Origin: Phycisphaerae bacterium
GTDB taxonomy: Bacteria; Planctomycetota; Phycisphaerae; UBA1845
Length of the DNA: 36,995 nucleotides
Direction of reading: 5' to 3'
Assembly (NCBI GenBank): GCA_029260055.1
Contig: JAJDDX010000064.1
Span: 1-36,995 of the forward strand
Shown: piece after piece, positions 11,401 through 17,257 of the stretch
Numbering within the stretch: position 1 is the first letter of the stretch
Layout: every line of letters starts with the position of its first letter
Notes under the pieces: generated by a model
Databases searched by the model: none
Seen by the model: only the letters and a program-made list of their open reading frames with translations
Told to the model about the DNA's origin: nothing
Program-made: the position numbers and the translations under genes

Positions 11401-12731
11401 GAGAGGCCGAGGATACCGACGACAACGGCGTACTCGACGAGTGCCAGGCGATCCGGAACGTCACGCAAAGTACTTACCATGGGGCGATTCAGGCAGCCAT
11501 CGGGCGGGCTGCGGACGGAGATGTCATTGAAGTCGGCCCTGGTACTTATCACGAACGGATCGACCTGTGGGGCTTCGCAATCACGCTGCGAAGTACGGAC
11601 GGGCCGGAGGTCACCGTGCTCGACGGGGACCAGGCGTCGAGTGTCGTCACCTGCGTCAGTGGGGAAGGCGCCGATACGATCATCGAGGGCTTTACGATCA
11701 CAGACGGGCAGGCGGTAAGCGGCGGTGGCATGTATGTCAGTGGCAGCAGCCCGACCGTGGCACGCTGCGTGTTCCTCGCAAACAATGCCGAGTCATATGG
11801 CGGTGGATTGGTTGTGGCGAACGGAAGCCCGTTTGTGACCGGCTGCACGTTTTCCGGCAACTCGGCGAGCGTTGGCGGCGGAATGTGCAACTGGGAAGAT
11901 ACCGCTTCGCTTGTGGTGAATTGCATGTTTACGGGGAATTCGGCGGGCGCTGGCGGCGGAGCATATTGTTACTACTCTGATCCGACCTTCGCAAACTGCA
12001 ACTTCAGCGGAAACTCGTCCACGAGTCGCGGTGGAGGGATGTACAACCTCTTCGCCAGCCCGACCCTGGTCAACTGCAGCTTCAGCGCGAACTCGGCCGT
12101 GACCAGCGGCGGCGGTTGGGACGGAGCTTCTAGTGGTGCGGTACTTTGCAACCTCATCCTTTGGGGCAATACGGCGCCGTCCGGGCCACAAGTCTACGCA
12201 TCAGGCAACTCGGATCCTACGCTCACATTCAGTTGTATCGAGGGCGGTTGGAGCGGAGCGGGCAACATCGATACGGATCCACTTTGGGTCGATGCGGATG
12301 GACCGGACGATACGATCGGCACGGAGGACGATGATCTGCGTTTGACGTCTGGGTCACCGTGTATCGACGCCGGTGACAACGCGGCCGTGCCGCCCGATGC
12401 CGCCGATCTTGACGATGACGGTGACATGACCGAACCCACGCCGCTCGACATCGCGAGGGTCTCACGCTTCCTCGACGATCCGTTCACCGCGGACACCGGT
12501 AGTGGGATAGCGCCGCTGGTCGACATGGGTGCGCACGAGCATGGCCGAATGGGCGATCTAGACGGGGACATGGACGTGGACCACTACGACTTGGCGCTCT
12601 TCGTCGCGTGCCTAGATGGGCCGGAGGGCGACCTCGGTGCGGGCTGTGCCGCCGCTGACTTCGATGCCGACGGAGACTGCGACCTCCGAGACTTCGCCGA
12701 CTTCGATGTGACGTTCACGGACTCGCATTAG
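5457..12731 (+). CDS. Giant exported right-handed beta-helix surface protein with five repeated modules
   Basis: A 2424-residue protein. The start at 5457 is chosen because GGAGGGT lies six bases upstream and a signal peptide follows (MKRCVMMGSGLFLALAVQAQ). Most of it is Pmp-like parallel beta-helix repeats with FxGN and GGGMY coils (for example CTFSGNSA, GGAVY, IEGFTITNG). Five modules each end with IEGGW-x-G-x-x-NI, DP-x-FVD-x-DG, DDLHL, GSPCIDAGD, VDIGADET. Four linkers follow with two or three Asp-rich calcium-type loops (DCNGN-x-x-PD-x-CDI, DCN-x-NG-x-PDECDI, DGRPDEC), near 6831-6990, 8189-8350, 9909-10070 and 11297-11455. Most new modules reopen with Y-x-x-x-IQ-x-AI and PGTYHERIDL. The tail (12550-12731) is dockerin-like (DLDGDMDVDHYDLALF). 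It likely acts at or outside the cell surface as an adhesin or carbohydrate-binding fibre; no catalytic residues are recognised. The modules look like internal duplications, so copy number may vary. Confidence 0.9.
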   Translation: MKRCVMMGSGLFLALAVQAQGQAIIYVDGGADQAPHDGSDWCHAYVYLQDALDAAASSGGGITEIRVAGGAYRPDEDSVSPSGTRDRTAAFCLINEVTVSGGYAGCGTANPDERNTDLFETIVTGDLLGNDVPAEFPNGASYADNVYHVFNHPYGTNLVATAVLDGFTITGGNAAEADYHGGGGMRNAASSPTVVNCTFIANSGAKTGALSTYPDSTPVVRDCVFSGNAAEGGGGAITVCDGCEMTIERCRFDGNTAGAGGAVLGAGARPTLRDCTFAGNSAARGGAVYISSGLATYINCVFTGNAADEGGAVYNSGYSRGVLLNCTLSNNTTLLQGSAIYGEYNGCIATNSILWGNPSPSGLQITDGRDPSVVNFSCIEGGWAGHRNISSDPRFVDAVGSDGVAGTPDDDLHLLADSRCIDAGDDGSVPADVITDIDGDARFQHCRVDIGADETPLFFDCNANAVPDACDIEQAASYDCNGNSVPDECDIATGTSEDLDGNGVPDECAPIHNVTQGAYHITLEEGIYSAVSGDHIEVSPGTYYECLDTQGKAISFRSTDGPGVTILDGGQACSVITCENGEEADTVFEGFTITNGYAARGGGLYIDSASPTIIDCVFEANVAEQRGGGMYTDNQSDTTLAGCAFSNNTAAEGGGMCNYGGSSPILTDCTFVSNTATAGSGGGMYNDGGEFLVTGCRFTANESATGSGGAILNDDSVGTISNCTFIGNTAYGDGGGVMNLRGRILLVGCMFSGNTAWLGGGVRNLWGYLNYPAEHTLANCTFSGNQAGYAGGAVYSTGEPILTNCILWGNTSPDGPEIASPSSVPVVTSSCIEGGWPGARNIAVDPLFVDADGPDDVPGTEDDDLHLDAGSPCIDAGDGRVILPEPPVDLDGEPRVQHCAVDIGSDETPDYFDCNGNTEPDGCDIESGASLDCNVNGIPDECDIANGVSEDVNLDGRPDECDPIHNVTRDTYYVGIQFAIDYAVEGDQIDVRAGTYHERIDLLGKALALRGVDGAEVTILDGGQAGAVITCDSGEGADTIIEGFTITNGSATYGGGMYVDGAGPSLVGCVFSGNTAQNDGGGLYVTDSPGMTLIDCDFSANVARDCGGMRSASSVLEMTGCTFNGNSATRNSGGACVGGDMTATITGCTFNANLSSGHSGGLTVSGIDVTLTDCTFTGNEAGSSGGALLTGGIVEIRGCSFSGNSARSSGGMSNSGTATLEGCSFVDNHATDGSGGAMNSGYSGVITARSCEFANNSATSLGGAVYLNTPAELDDCTFVSNAAQTGGGLYSPADGLSIVRCRFFGNTALEGGAGVYLNHGTGNLIAGSLFSGNVAVDDGGALNNDYGHDLTITNCTFAHNSAARGGAVYLRYSNGVTMTNSILWGNGGGDLYRFNSSPSVTYCCFPYDRPGERNIAADPLFVDVDGPDDQIGTPDDNLHLMDGSPCVDAGNNAGVPAVLDTDLDGEARIQQCWVDIGADETAFYFDCNGNTVPDACDVVDGASDDCNGNGQPDECDIAGGVSTDLDGDGRPDECDAIYNTTQHSYHSTIQLAIDHAVAADVIELAPGTFHERIELRDADITLRGTGGPDVTILDGDNSGSVVTCAGGQTGQTLIEGFTITGGRKTYGGGMYISGSSPTVRGCIVTGNVALSHGGGVYIDSGSPSFVECRIEDNSADSYGGGIACMEGDLTLAECQIRGNSARRGGGVADDSDGSLSAHNCAFIGNTCTGASQADAVGGGAMKHGDGTATFVGCSFIGNRSTGSGSNSDARGGGVYNWSTQLTLESCWFSGNRADSTVYGGDGRGGGVFNDTATDVIVRNCTFMANWATDLGRSLYGDVNMANSILWSSTAADGTHLSYDATVTFSCVKGGWPGRGNFDRDPQFVDAYGPDGLPGTDDDDLHLADGSPCIGAGADSFVPPEHVADMDGQPRIQECRVDVGADETGYGHDCDENGVVDTCDIVAGTHDDCNANGIPDPCDLATGEAEDTDDNGVLDECQAIRNVTQSTYHGAIQAAIGRAADGDVIEVGPGTYHERIDLWGFAITLRSTDGPEVTVLDGDQASSVVTCVSGEGADTIIEGFTITDGQAVSGGGMYVSGSSPTVARCVFLANNAESYGGGLVVANGSPFVTGCTFSGNSASVGGGMCNWEDTASLVVNCMFTGNSAGAGGGAYCYYSDPTFANCNFSGNSSTSRGGGMYNLFASPTLVNCSFSANSAVTSGGGWDGASSGAVLCNLILWGNTAPSGPQVYASGNSDPTLTFSCIEGGWSGAGNIDTDPLWVDADGPDDTIGTEDDDLRLTSGSPCIDAGDNAAVPPDAADLDDDGDMTEPTPLDIARVSRFLDDPFTADTGSGIAPLVDMGAHEHGRMGDLDGDMDVDHYDLALFVACLDGPEGDLGAGCAAADFDADGDCDLRDFADFDVTFTDSH

Positions 12732-13312
12732 ACTATCCCGGAGCGTTGGCCAATCCGCGGCGGAGTGTGCATGTTCGAGTTCGATCGTGCGCCCGATCGG
12801 ACGTAGCCGTCGGACCCACCACGTGTTGCCAGTGGACTGTCGATGATCGGTGATCTCGTCGGAGGTGTAGGGTGTTCGAACGAACGCGCCCCCCGGGGCG
12901 AGTATTCCGGGAGTGGAAGCATGTCGGGTCGTGCCAGCCGGCGCATTGTCGACATCATTTCATCACGTTTGTGACGATCGGTTGGTGGAAGCTCAATCTA
13001 GCTGGGGCTGCCGGGAAGCGGCGCCAAAGTCGTAGTGGATCACGTTGAGCCTCCGAGAAGAAGTGCGTGCTTTACAGGGCAGCCCCGCCACCGCCTGTCT
13101 TTCCGGGCCGCCGGCCGACGGGCAAACGGGCACGCATCAGAGTGTCATTCCACCTACTGGTGCGAAGTGACGCTGTTGGGCAGTCCGACAGCCCAACTCC
13201 CGCGCAAGGTCGATCCAGAGGTCGTACCACGGGTAATCGCAGCGGACGCAGTGTCATTCTGCATGATGGACCTCTCGCGAAGCGGCAACTGCGAATTCGG
13301 ATCATTTTCCAA

Positions 13313-13333
13313 AAAATCGTTGAGACGCGCGCG
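13313..13333 (+). repeat. Right copy of the 21-bp direct repeat
   Basis: Identical and in the same orientation to 4785-4805. Here it sits about 310 bases before the ardC operon, between the giant surface protein and the antirestriction genes, a plausible module boundary. Confidence 0.6.
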
Positions 13334-13512
13334 TGGGGTATTCCTACCTGTGAGCCGCCGCGCGTGGGGAGAAGTGGCCCCCTCGCGCGGAGCATAATGC
13401 GCTTGCATCGCGCGCTCATTTGCGCCGTCTAGAGCCGTTTCGCAGTGCCGCTGCGCTGGCAGCGTCGTGCGCAAAGTGTCAGGAAACCGCACGAAAACAA
13501 GTAGGAAACCGT

Positions 13513-13532
13513 CTACAACCCAACGGTTGTAG
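13513..13532. promoter_or_regulatory. Inverted repeat upstream of the ardC promoter
   Basis: CTACAACC and GGTTGTAG form a perfect 8-bp inverted repeat around CAAC, ending 11 bases before the -35 box. Its symmetry and position suggest a binding site for a dimeric regulator of the antirestriction operon. No regulator is encoded next to it. Confidence 0.45.
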
Positions 13533-13543
13533 CCATTTTGTAT

Positions 13544-13571
13544 TTGCATTGTGCCAACCACGTGGCATAAT
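13544..13571 (+). promoter_or_regulatory. Promoter of the ardC-ardA operon
   Basis: TTGCAT (13544-13549) and CATAAT (13566-13571) are 16 bases apart, about 75 bases before the ardC start. The spacer carries a further short palindrome (TGCCA-ACCACG-TGGCA), so the promoter may also be repressed directly. Confidence 0.5.
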
Positions 13572-13645
13572 AGAAGTAGACAAGTGGGCTCGCGCGGTTG
13601 CAGCCGCCGAGCCCGTGGCCAAACCCTGAATTGGAGGATTTGACG

Positions 13646-14542
13646 ATGGCAAGTCTAGCACAGTCCCAGCGCACGACAACTTGGAAGGCGACGAACAAAA
13701 CGGCCGACAAGGCGAAAGCCCTGCGGGCGCGCATCGACGATGACGTGGAAGCGCTCGCCAAAGCGGTGGACGAAGTCCGTGCGTCCGAGACGTTCAAGGC
13801 GTATCTCGACGTTCAAGCGAGTTTCCACCGGTATTCCTGGCACAATTCGATGTTGATTCTGTCGCAGCGCCCCAGTGCTTCCCAAGTGGCTGGCTACAAG
13901 GCGTGGCAGAAGATGGGCCGACAAGTCAGCAAGGGCGAGCACGGGATTATGATCTTCGCCCCGCGCCCGTTCAAGACAGAGCGCGACAAGCCCAACGGTG
14001 ACAGCGAGACCGTGGAAGGCTTGACGTTTCGACCCGTCTACGTGTTCGACGTGGCGCAAACTGACGGCGAGCCCTTGCCCGAAGTGGATGTGCCAACGGT
14101 CGACGTGGCAGCCGATCGGCTCTTGGCGCGGCTCTCTGACGTCGCAAGGGCCCGTGCAATCGCGCTCACGTTCGGCAAGATTCCCGACAAACCAGACGCT
14201 TTCGGCACGTCTCAGAACGGCGCGATCATCGTCAACGATTCGCACCCTACCGGCCAGCAAGCTAAGACGCTCGCGCATGAGTTGGCGCACGAGTCCCTTC
14301 ACTGGGCGGACAAGGAACGCGGCACGTTTACGCGCAATCTTGCCGAGTTGGAAGCCGAGTCGGTGGCCTACGTGGTTTGCCGGCACTTCGGCTTGGACGT
14401 CGAAGTCCGCGCCAGCCGGTACATCGCGCTTTGGGGCGGAGACGCCAAGTCGCTACGGGAATCGCTGGACCGTATCGCCAAAACCGCCCGCAGCATCATC
14501 GACGATGCCGAGTCTGTCGAAGCGCGAAGGGCGGTGGCATGA
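13646..14542 (+). CDS. ardC: ArdC-family antirestriction protein (ssDNA-binding N-domain plus HExxH metallopeptidase domain)
   Basis: A 298-residue protein started at 13646, where GGAGG lies nine bases upstream. Residues ~40-130 match the ArdC N-terminal single-strand-DNA-binding domain: FHRYSWHNSMLIL, QRPSASQVAGYKAWQKMGRQV, KGEHGIMIFAPR, FRPVYVFDVAQTDG. The C-terminal domain is a zinc metallopeptidase fold with H211-E-L-A-H215 (AHELAHESLHW) and a downstream glutamate (ELEAESVAYVVCRHFG). ArdC proteins on conjugative plasmids protect incoming DNA from host restriction in the cytoplasm. First gene of a coupled operon; its stop overlaps the next start as ATGA. All expected motifs are present and the length is typical. 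Confidence 0.93.
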   Translation: MASLAQSQRTTTWKATNKTADKAKALRARIDDDVEALAKAVDEVRASETFKAYLDVQASFHRYSWHNSMLILSQRPSASQVAGYKAWQKMGRQVSKGEHGIMIFAPRPFKTERDKPNGDSETVEGLTFRPVYVFDVAQTDGEPLPEVDVPTVDVAADRLLARLSDVARARAIALTFGKIPDKPDAFGTSQNGAIIVNDSHPTGQQAKTLAHELAHESLHWADKERGTFTRNLAELEAESVAYVVCRHFGLDVEVRASRYIALWGGDAKSLRESLDRIAKTARSIIDDAESVEARRAVA

Positions 14543-15003
14543 TGAACGCCTACATCTACCAAGCCGACGTGTACTGCGAAGCATGCGGCGCGGACATTCG
14601 GGCGCGGGCCATCGCCAACCGCTCGCCCTTCGTGCCGGCCGATCCGGATGACGAGACCAGCTACGATTCCGACGAATTCCCCAAGGGCCCGTATCCCGAC
14701 GTCGGTGGCGAAGCGGACTTCCCGCAACACTGCGCGAGCGGGCCGGAGTGTCTCGACGCGTTGGAACTGGACAGCGGACACACACTTGGCGCGTGGCTTG
14801 ACAACCCGCTGACCGCCGACGGGGAGACCTACGCCCGCTCGCCCTGCGGCGAAGTCGGCCAGTTCTGGCGCCACGCCTACGGTCTGTCGGTTGTGGATGG
14901 CTGGTGCGCACGCTGTGAAGCGCGGCTGGCAGCGCATGAGCGGTCGACGGGCGACACATGCTTCGGCTGTCGCGCGCGGGCGCGGAAAGGCGGTGCAGCA
15001 TGA
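14539..15003 (+). CDS. Uncharacterised cysteine-rich protein between ardC and ardA
   Basis: A 154-residue protein starting at the ATGATG that overlaps the ardC stop. It begins NAYIYQADVYCEACGADI and ends with WCARCE and CFGCRAR, so it holds three CxxC pairs, probably zinc ribbons. The middle is acidic (DPDDETSYDSDEFPKGPYPD), with a conserved-looking PQHC and a DNPLTADGETYA element. I recognise this as a type of hypothetical protein found on plasmids and integrative elements, with no known function. Its coupling to two antirestriction genes suggests a role in protecting or establishing incoming DNA, or direct interaction with ArdC or ArdA; this is inference. Its last codons overlap the ardA start as ATGA. 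Confidence 0.85.
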   Translation: MMNAYIYQADVYCEACGADIRARAIANRSPFVPADPDDETSYDSDEFPKGPYPDVGGEADFPQHCASGPECLDALELDSGHTLGAWLDNPLTADGETYARSPCGEVGQFWRHAYGLSVVDGWCARCEARLAAHERSTGDTCFGCRARARKGGAA

Positions 15004-15539
15004 TGGCCACCGGCACCGCGCCGAGAATCTACACGGCATGCCTTGCCAGCTACAACGCGGGCAAGCTGCACGGCGCATGGATCGACGCCGATCAGGACGC
15101 CGACACGATCCGCGAGGCTATCGCCGAGATGTTGAAGGCGTCACCGGAAGCCGGCGCCGAAGAATGGGCGATCCACGACCACGAAGGTTTCGGAGGCTAT
15201 CCGATCAGCGAGATGGAGAGCATCGACAACGTAGCACGAATCGCCGAGTTGATCGACGAACACGGCGCGATCTTCGGGGAACTGCTCGCGCATAAGGGCG
15301 GCACCGACTACCTCGACAACGCCGAAGAGACCATGCGGGACGGCTACGGCGGCGAGTGGGATTCCCTCGAAGACTACGCGGCGAACCTTGCCGAAGACAC
15401 CGGAGCGCTCAAGGAAGTGCCCGAGTCGCTCCAACGCTACATCGACTTTGCGGCATGGGGTAGCGATATGGAATACGGCGGCGACATCTTCACCATTGAG
15501 GCAGGCGGGAAAGTCCACGTCTTCGACAACAACGTTTAG
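15000..15539 (+). CDS. ardA: ArdA antirestriction protein
   Basis: A 179-residue acidic protein. ArdA mimics B-form DNA and blocks type I restriction enzymes after conjugative entry. The signature start PRIYTACLASYNAGKLHGAWID is clear, followed by the ArdA middle (EWAIHDHEGFGGYPISE) and a C-terminus rich in Asp and Glu (DYLDNAEETMRDGYGGEWDS, SLQRYIDFAAWGSDME). The start is the ATGATG overlapping the previous stop, so it is translated by coupling. Length is typical for the family (about 165-180). Carrying both ArdC and ArdA suggests that the element moves by conjugation between strains with different restriction systems. Confidence 0.95.
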   Translation: MMATGTAPRIYTACLASYNAGKLHGAWIDADQDADTIREAIAEMLKASPEAGAEEWAIHDHEGFGGYPISEMESIDNVARIAELIDEHGAIFGELLAHKGGTDYLDNAEETMRDGYGGEWDSLEDYAANLAEDTGALKEVPESLQRYIDFAAWGSDMEYGGDIFTIEAGGKVHVFDNNV

Positions 15540-15552
15540 GGAGGTACAGACG

Positions 15553-16233
15553 ATGCTAAGCGAACGATACCGACCGAAGGCATGGGCGGACTTCATCGGC
15601 CAGCCGATCATCGACGAAATCCGCGAAGCGTGCGGCGATTCGTGGCTTTTCGACGGCTGCGGTGAGCGCTGGCTATTCGAGTCCGATGGAATCGCCGGCT
15701 GCGGGAAGACGTCTTCCGCCTATGTCGTCGCCCGGGCGCTCGGTTGTTCGGACTTCTCAATCGAGCGCATCGACAGCCGCGCGTGTACGGTTGCCGACTT
15801 GCGAGACCTGACAGGCCGGATGCGTGTCTACGGATGGGGCGACAGTCCACGCAAGTGCTACATCATCGACGAGATCCAACACCTGAATCGGGATTGCCAG
15901 CGGATGTTGTTGGGAATCCTGGAGGAGTTGCCGTCTCACGTGCTCGTGATCGGCACTACCACGTCGGTCGACTGGGCGAACGAAGTCGACGGGCTCTTCA
16001 GCCGATGGCGCCGGTTCCGGTTCCGTAAGCCCAACGCGCCGGCCGTGGCCGACTACTTGGAGCGGATCGCGCGGGAGCAAGACTTGCCGATTCCTGTCGG
16101 CTTCAAGTTCCTGGCCTACGTGCAGGGCAAGTGCGGTGTCGACCTGCGGGGCAACAACATCCGCGCCTGCATCGACCAGCTACCCGACGCGCTGCGGCGC
16201 CACAAGGGCAAGCTCAAAACGGTGGCGGCATGA
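15553..16233 (+). CDS. AAA+ ATPase resembling a clamp-loader subunit (RFC small subunit / DnaX type)
   Basis: A 226-residue protein with GGGAGGT upstream of its ATG. It begins LSERYRPKAWADFIGQP, the hallmark of clamp-loader ATPases. Walker A is G46-IAGCGK-T53 (GIAGCGKT), Walker B is CYIID106-EIQ (DEIQ instead of DEAH/DExx), and sensor 1 is VIGTTTS. After the ATPase core only a short lid (PIPVGFKFLAYVQGKCGVDLRGNNIRACIDQL) follows, so it lacks the collar domain that binds the other clamp-loader subunits. In the cell it may remodel DNA or a replication protein on behalf of the element. Fourth gene of the coupled operon; its stop overlaps the next start. Confidence 0.88.
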   Translation: MLSERYRPKAWADFIGQPIIDEIREACGDSWLFDGCGERWLFESDGIAGCGKTSSAYVVARALGCSDFSIERIDSRACTVADLRDLTGRMRVYGWGDSPRKCYIIDEIQHLNRDCQRMLLGILEELPSHVLVIGTTTSVDWANEVDGLFSRWRRFRFRKPNAPAVADYLERIAREQDLPIPVGFKFLAYVQGKCGVDLRGNNIRACIDQLPDALRRHKGKLKTVAA

Positions 16234-16337
16234 CGGCCCTACTCATCGAAGTCGCGTTGGCAGCCGTGTGGCCGGTCCTGCAACTTGCGGGGCTGGTCGC
16301 ACTGGGGCTGGCCTTCAAGGTCGATCGGGAGAACTGA
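16230..16337 (+). CDS. 35-residue single-span membrane peptide
   Basis: A tiny gene whose ATG overlaps the TGA of the AAA+ gene (ATGA) and which ends three bases before the recombinase gene. The peptide is MTALLIEVALAAVWPV followed by LQLAGLVALGLAFKVDREN: one hydrophobic span and a short charged tail. The overlap and the membrane-protein-like composition support translation; function is unknown. It could be a small anchor, or a spacer for translational coupling. Confidence 0.55.
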   Translation: MTALLIEVALAAVWPVLQLAGLVALGLAFKVDREN

Positions 16338-16340
16338 ATC

Positions 16341-17042
16341 ATGCTCAAGGCAATCGGATACACGCGGTGCTCGACAAACGAGCAGGCCGACAGCGGCTTG
16401 GGGCTCGATGCACAGGCGGAGCGCATCCGCGCCTACTGTACGCTGAAGGGCCTTGAACTTGCCGAGACGATTACCGATGCCGGTGTCTCTGGCGGGAAGC
16501 CGCTCGCAGCGCGGGAGGGCGGCCGGCGATTGGTCGACGCCGCGCGTACGCGAATTTGTGACGCAATCGTGGTCTTCAAGCTGGATCGCATGTTCCGTGA
16601 CGCAGCCGACTGTCTCAACACCGTCGAGCGCTGGCAGCGCCGCGGGATCGCCCTGCATGTGATCGACCTCGGCGGCAACTGCATCGACACGACGAGCGCC
16701 GCAGGCCGATTCATGCTTGTCGTGTTGGCCGGTGCCGCCGAAATGGAGCGAAACCTCACGTGCGAGCGGACTCGGGCTGCGATGGCCGTCAAGAGGGCAC
16801 GCGGCCAGCGCATCGGCTCGGTTCCGTACGGTTTCACGTTGGACACAGACGGGGCGACGCTCGTTCCGGCGGAGGCTGAACAGGCGGTAATACGGGAAAT
16901 CACAGAGTTACGCTCCGCCAGCGAAAGCCCTCGGCGTATCGCGGCAATCCTCACGAAGCGCGGCGTCCCCACGAAGACCGGCAAATCGCTACGGTGGACG
17001 CATCAGGCGGTGGCGCGGATACTCGGCAGGGTAGGAGCCTAG
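16341..17042 (+). CDS. Serine site-specific recombinase (resolvase/invertase type)
   Basis: A 233-residue recombinase starting at 16341 with GGGAGA about ten bases upstream. The N-terminal catalytic domain has the motif GYTR-C-S11-TNEQ with nucleophile S11, then LDAQAERIRAYC, ADAGVSG-like TDAGVSGGKPL, VVFKLDRMFRD (arginines of the active site) and AEMERNLTCERTRAAM along the long E helix. Residues ~155-230 form the short recombinase DNA-binding part (GSVPYGFTLD, ILTKRGVPTKTGKSLRWTHQAVARIL). It is longer than classic resolvases (~185) and far shorter than large serine integrases. It may resolve dimers of the element or move part of it. Confidence 0.92.
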   Translation: MLKAIGYTRCSTNEQADSGLGLDAQAERIRAYCTLKGLELAETITDAGVSGGKPLAAREGGRRLVDAARTRICDAIVVFKLDRMFRDAADCLNTVERWQRRGIALHVIDLGGNCIDTTSAAGRFMLVVLAGAAEMERNLTCERTRAAMAVKRARGQRIGSVPYGFTLDTDGATLVPAEAEQAVIREITELRSASESPRRIAAILTKRGVPTKTGKSLRWTHQAVARILGRVGA

Positions 17043-17257
17043 CCAACACACGCATCGACCGTGTTCCCTGCAAAGTGATCACGGCTGGGTTTAGGGCCCG
17101 ACCTTGGATCCGGGAGCAGGGCCGATGGCAAGGAAGCGTCTCCGGTCGTCGCGCTCGCGGCGGATACGCCGCGAAGGAGCTTCAACGTCGACGATCTGGC
17201 AACGTGAAATACAGGGGCGACCTTTTCAACAGTGACAGGGCAGGAGAGAATACGCCG

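Larger units (their letters stand above)
12732..13645. other. Intergenic region between the surface protein and the ardC operon
   Basis: No convincing gene on either strand. The right half contains the second 21-bp direct repeat (13313), an inverted repeat (13513) and a good promoter (13544) leading into ardC. A small GC palindrome (CGCCCC-CC-GGGGCG near 12888) has no T-tract and is probably not a terminator. Confidence 0.5.

Noticed and set aside
5457..12731. CRISPR array or simple tandem repeats
   Set aside because: The repetition is protein-level beta-helix coils and duplicated modules in one open frame, with variable spacing and no constant direct repeat.
16994..17257. Longer N-terminus of the STAND protein from the first in-frame ATG
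   Set aside because: It would overlap the recombinase gene, lacks a ribosome binding site and encodes Arg/Gly-rich sequence unlike the rest; the ATG at 17258 has a good site.
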